From JAWVYT01 sp046483065 (GTDB taxonomy: Bacteria; Gemmatimonadota; Gemmatimonadetes; Longimicrobiales; RSA9), in NCBI GenBank assembly GCA_046483065.1, contig JAWODW010000105.1:1-49391 (forward strand): a DNA stretch of 49,391 nucleotides, written 5' to 3'. Below, one piece after another: positions 48,592-49,391 of this stretch. The position numbers and the translations under genes are program-made. The notes under the pieces are model-generated. The model saw nothing but the letters and a program-made list of their open reading frames with translations, had not been told where the DNA came from and did not search any database. Numbering within the stretch: position 1 is the first letter of the stretch; every line of letters begins with the position of its first letter.

Positions 48592-49391
48592 TCAAACGCG
48601 GTTCTCCGCGCGGTCCAGCCCGCGGTCCAGGAGCTCGAGGGCACGCGCCCGTCCCTGGACCGCGATGACGGCGCCCAGCGGCGGACCGTGCTCCGCGCCC
48701 GTCAGAGCCTGCCGGACCGGGACGTAGAGTATCCGCCCGCCCACGCCGGCCGCCTTCCCCGCCGACCGTAGCGCCGTCTGGATGCTCTCCGGGTCCCACG
48801 CCTCGAGATCGGCCAGCGCGTTCCGTACCACCGAGAGTACGTCGGCCTCGTCGGACGTCGGTGGTTGGGGCGGCTGGTCGGGGTCGGGTCCGAGGAACGG
48901 TGGGAGATGGGCGGTAACCTCCGCGAAGGCCGAGAGACGGGAGCGGACGGCGTCGAGGGCCTGCAGGTAGCCGTCTCCCAGGAGCGGCTCGACCCGGGAG
49001 CCCTCTACATACGGCCGGGTCGCCGCCGCGAGCTCTTCGAGCGGCATACGGTCAATGTGCCGGGCCGAGAGCCACCGCAACTTGGTAGGGTCGTAGACCA
49101 CGTCGCCGGCGTTCAGCCGGTCCAGCGTGACCTCATCGACCAGGCGGTCGCGGGCCAGGACCTCGTCCCCGGTCGGGCTCGACCATCCCAGGAGGGAGAG
49201 GTAGTTGACCACGGCGTCGGGGTGCAGACCTTCCTCCCGGAGCTCTCGTAGCGGACGGGCGCCCGACCGCTTCGACAGCTTGCCACCTTCCGGCCCGAGC
49301 ACGGTGGGGGCATGGGCGAAGGTCGGCGGCCCCTCACCGAGGGCGCCATACACCAGGATCTGGTGAGGCGTGTTCGACAGGTGGCCCGCGC
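48592..49391 (-). CDS. gltX: Glutamyl-tRNA synthetase, C-terminal part (continues beyond window)
   Basis: The minus-strand frame is open to the window edge. It includes HLSNTPHQILVYGAL, then GGKLSKRSGARPL, which holds the KLSKR version of the KMSKS ATP site, and YLSLLGW, followed by the helical anticodon-binding domain. It charges tRNA-Glu (or also tRNA-Gln in indirect systems). The stop is at 48592-48594. The N-terminal Rossmann half is outside the window. Some GluRS-like paralogues share these motifs, but the full anticodon domain favours GltX. Confidence 0.94.
   Translation of the reverse strand, partial: AGHLSNTPHQILVYGALGEGPPTFAHAPTVLGPEGGKLSKRSGARPLRELREEGLHPDAVVNYLSLLGWSSPTGDEVLARDRLVDEVTLDRLNAGDVVYDPTKLRWLSARHIDRMPLEELAAATRPYVEGSRVEPLLGDGYLQALDAVRSRLSAFAEVTAHLPPFLGPDPDQPPQPPTSDEADVLSVVRNALADLEAWDPESIQTALRSAGKAAGVGGRILYVPVRQALTGAEHGPPLGAVIAVQGRARALELLDRGLDRAENRV

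Noticed and set aside
1..49391. CRISPR array, rRNA operon, prophage or defence island
   Set aside because: No regularly spaced direct repeats, no rRNA sequence, and no cas, phage structural or restriction genes were seen. The GxxExxY gene alone does not define a defence system.

Overview
The window is a GC-rich stretch of a Gram-negative (diderm) chromosome. It carries KDO synthesis, Lpt export, Lgt, outer-membrane barrels and a complete cytochrome c maturation operon. Base composition, TTG/GTG starts, dense ATGA/GTGA overlaps and the gene mix fit an uncultured Gemmatimonadota-like bacterium. That placement is an inference from style and content, not a phylogeny.

Left part (1-17.2 kb, all + strand apart from one broken gene): the 3' end of acpP, then fabF and a terminator. 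Next comes ispF, a DedA-type membrane protein, xerD, a TrpG/PabA amidotransferase and an outer-membrane barrel protein. An envelope supercluster follows: kdsB, pyrG, kdsA, kdsC, kdsD (KDO synthesis), lptC, lptA, lptB (LPS transport; lptB carries an unusual ~150-residue N-terminal extension) and rpoN (sigma-54). After rpoN lies a ~0.7 kb unit bounded by ~35-bp inverted repeats and containing a GxxExxY (PD-(D/E)XK-like) gene broken by one in-frame TAG. A polyprenyl-phosphate-type glycosyltransferase follows.

Middle (17.2-27.0 kb): a minus-strand surface-glycan operon (wecB, family-4 glycosyltransferase, sulfotransferase, YfhO-type membrane protein, UPF0104-type membrane protein) is tightly coupled by overlaps. 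It is followed on the + strand by an ArnD-like deacetylase, a DPM1-like glycosyltransferase, a zinc-ribbon orphan and PlsC.

At 27016-27043 there is a 28-bp sequence with the architecture and near-consensus bases of a chromosomal dif site (XerC arm, 6-bp centre, XerD arm). Every gene to its right (27.2-49.4 kb) is on the minus strand and most genes to its left are on the + strand. Transcription therefore converges on the site, as expected at a replication terminus. The XerD that would act there is encoded 24 kb away in the same window. This is the most notable observation.

Right part (27.2-49.4 kb, all minus strand), in transcription order from the right edge: gltX (partial), larC, a TPR lipoprotein with terminator, and a zinc-ribbon/DUF2007 protein. 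Then comes an eight-gene overlapping operon DUF512 protein - der - plsY - gpsA - merR - surE - pcm - yqaA, followed by an acidic Pro/Glu-rich protein and tRNA-Arg(CCT). After that come an outer-membrane protein with terminator, ccmABCDEFGH behind a probable leaderless promoter, lgt, a barrel protein and a TPR membrane protein that ends near dif. Together the window is mostly housekeeping envelope biogenesis (fatty acid/phospholipid, LPS, lipoprotein, cytochrome c) arranged around the terminus.
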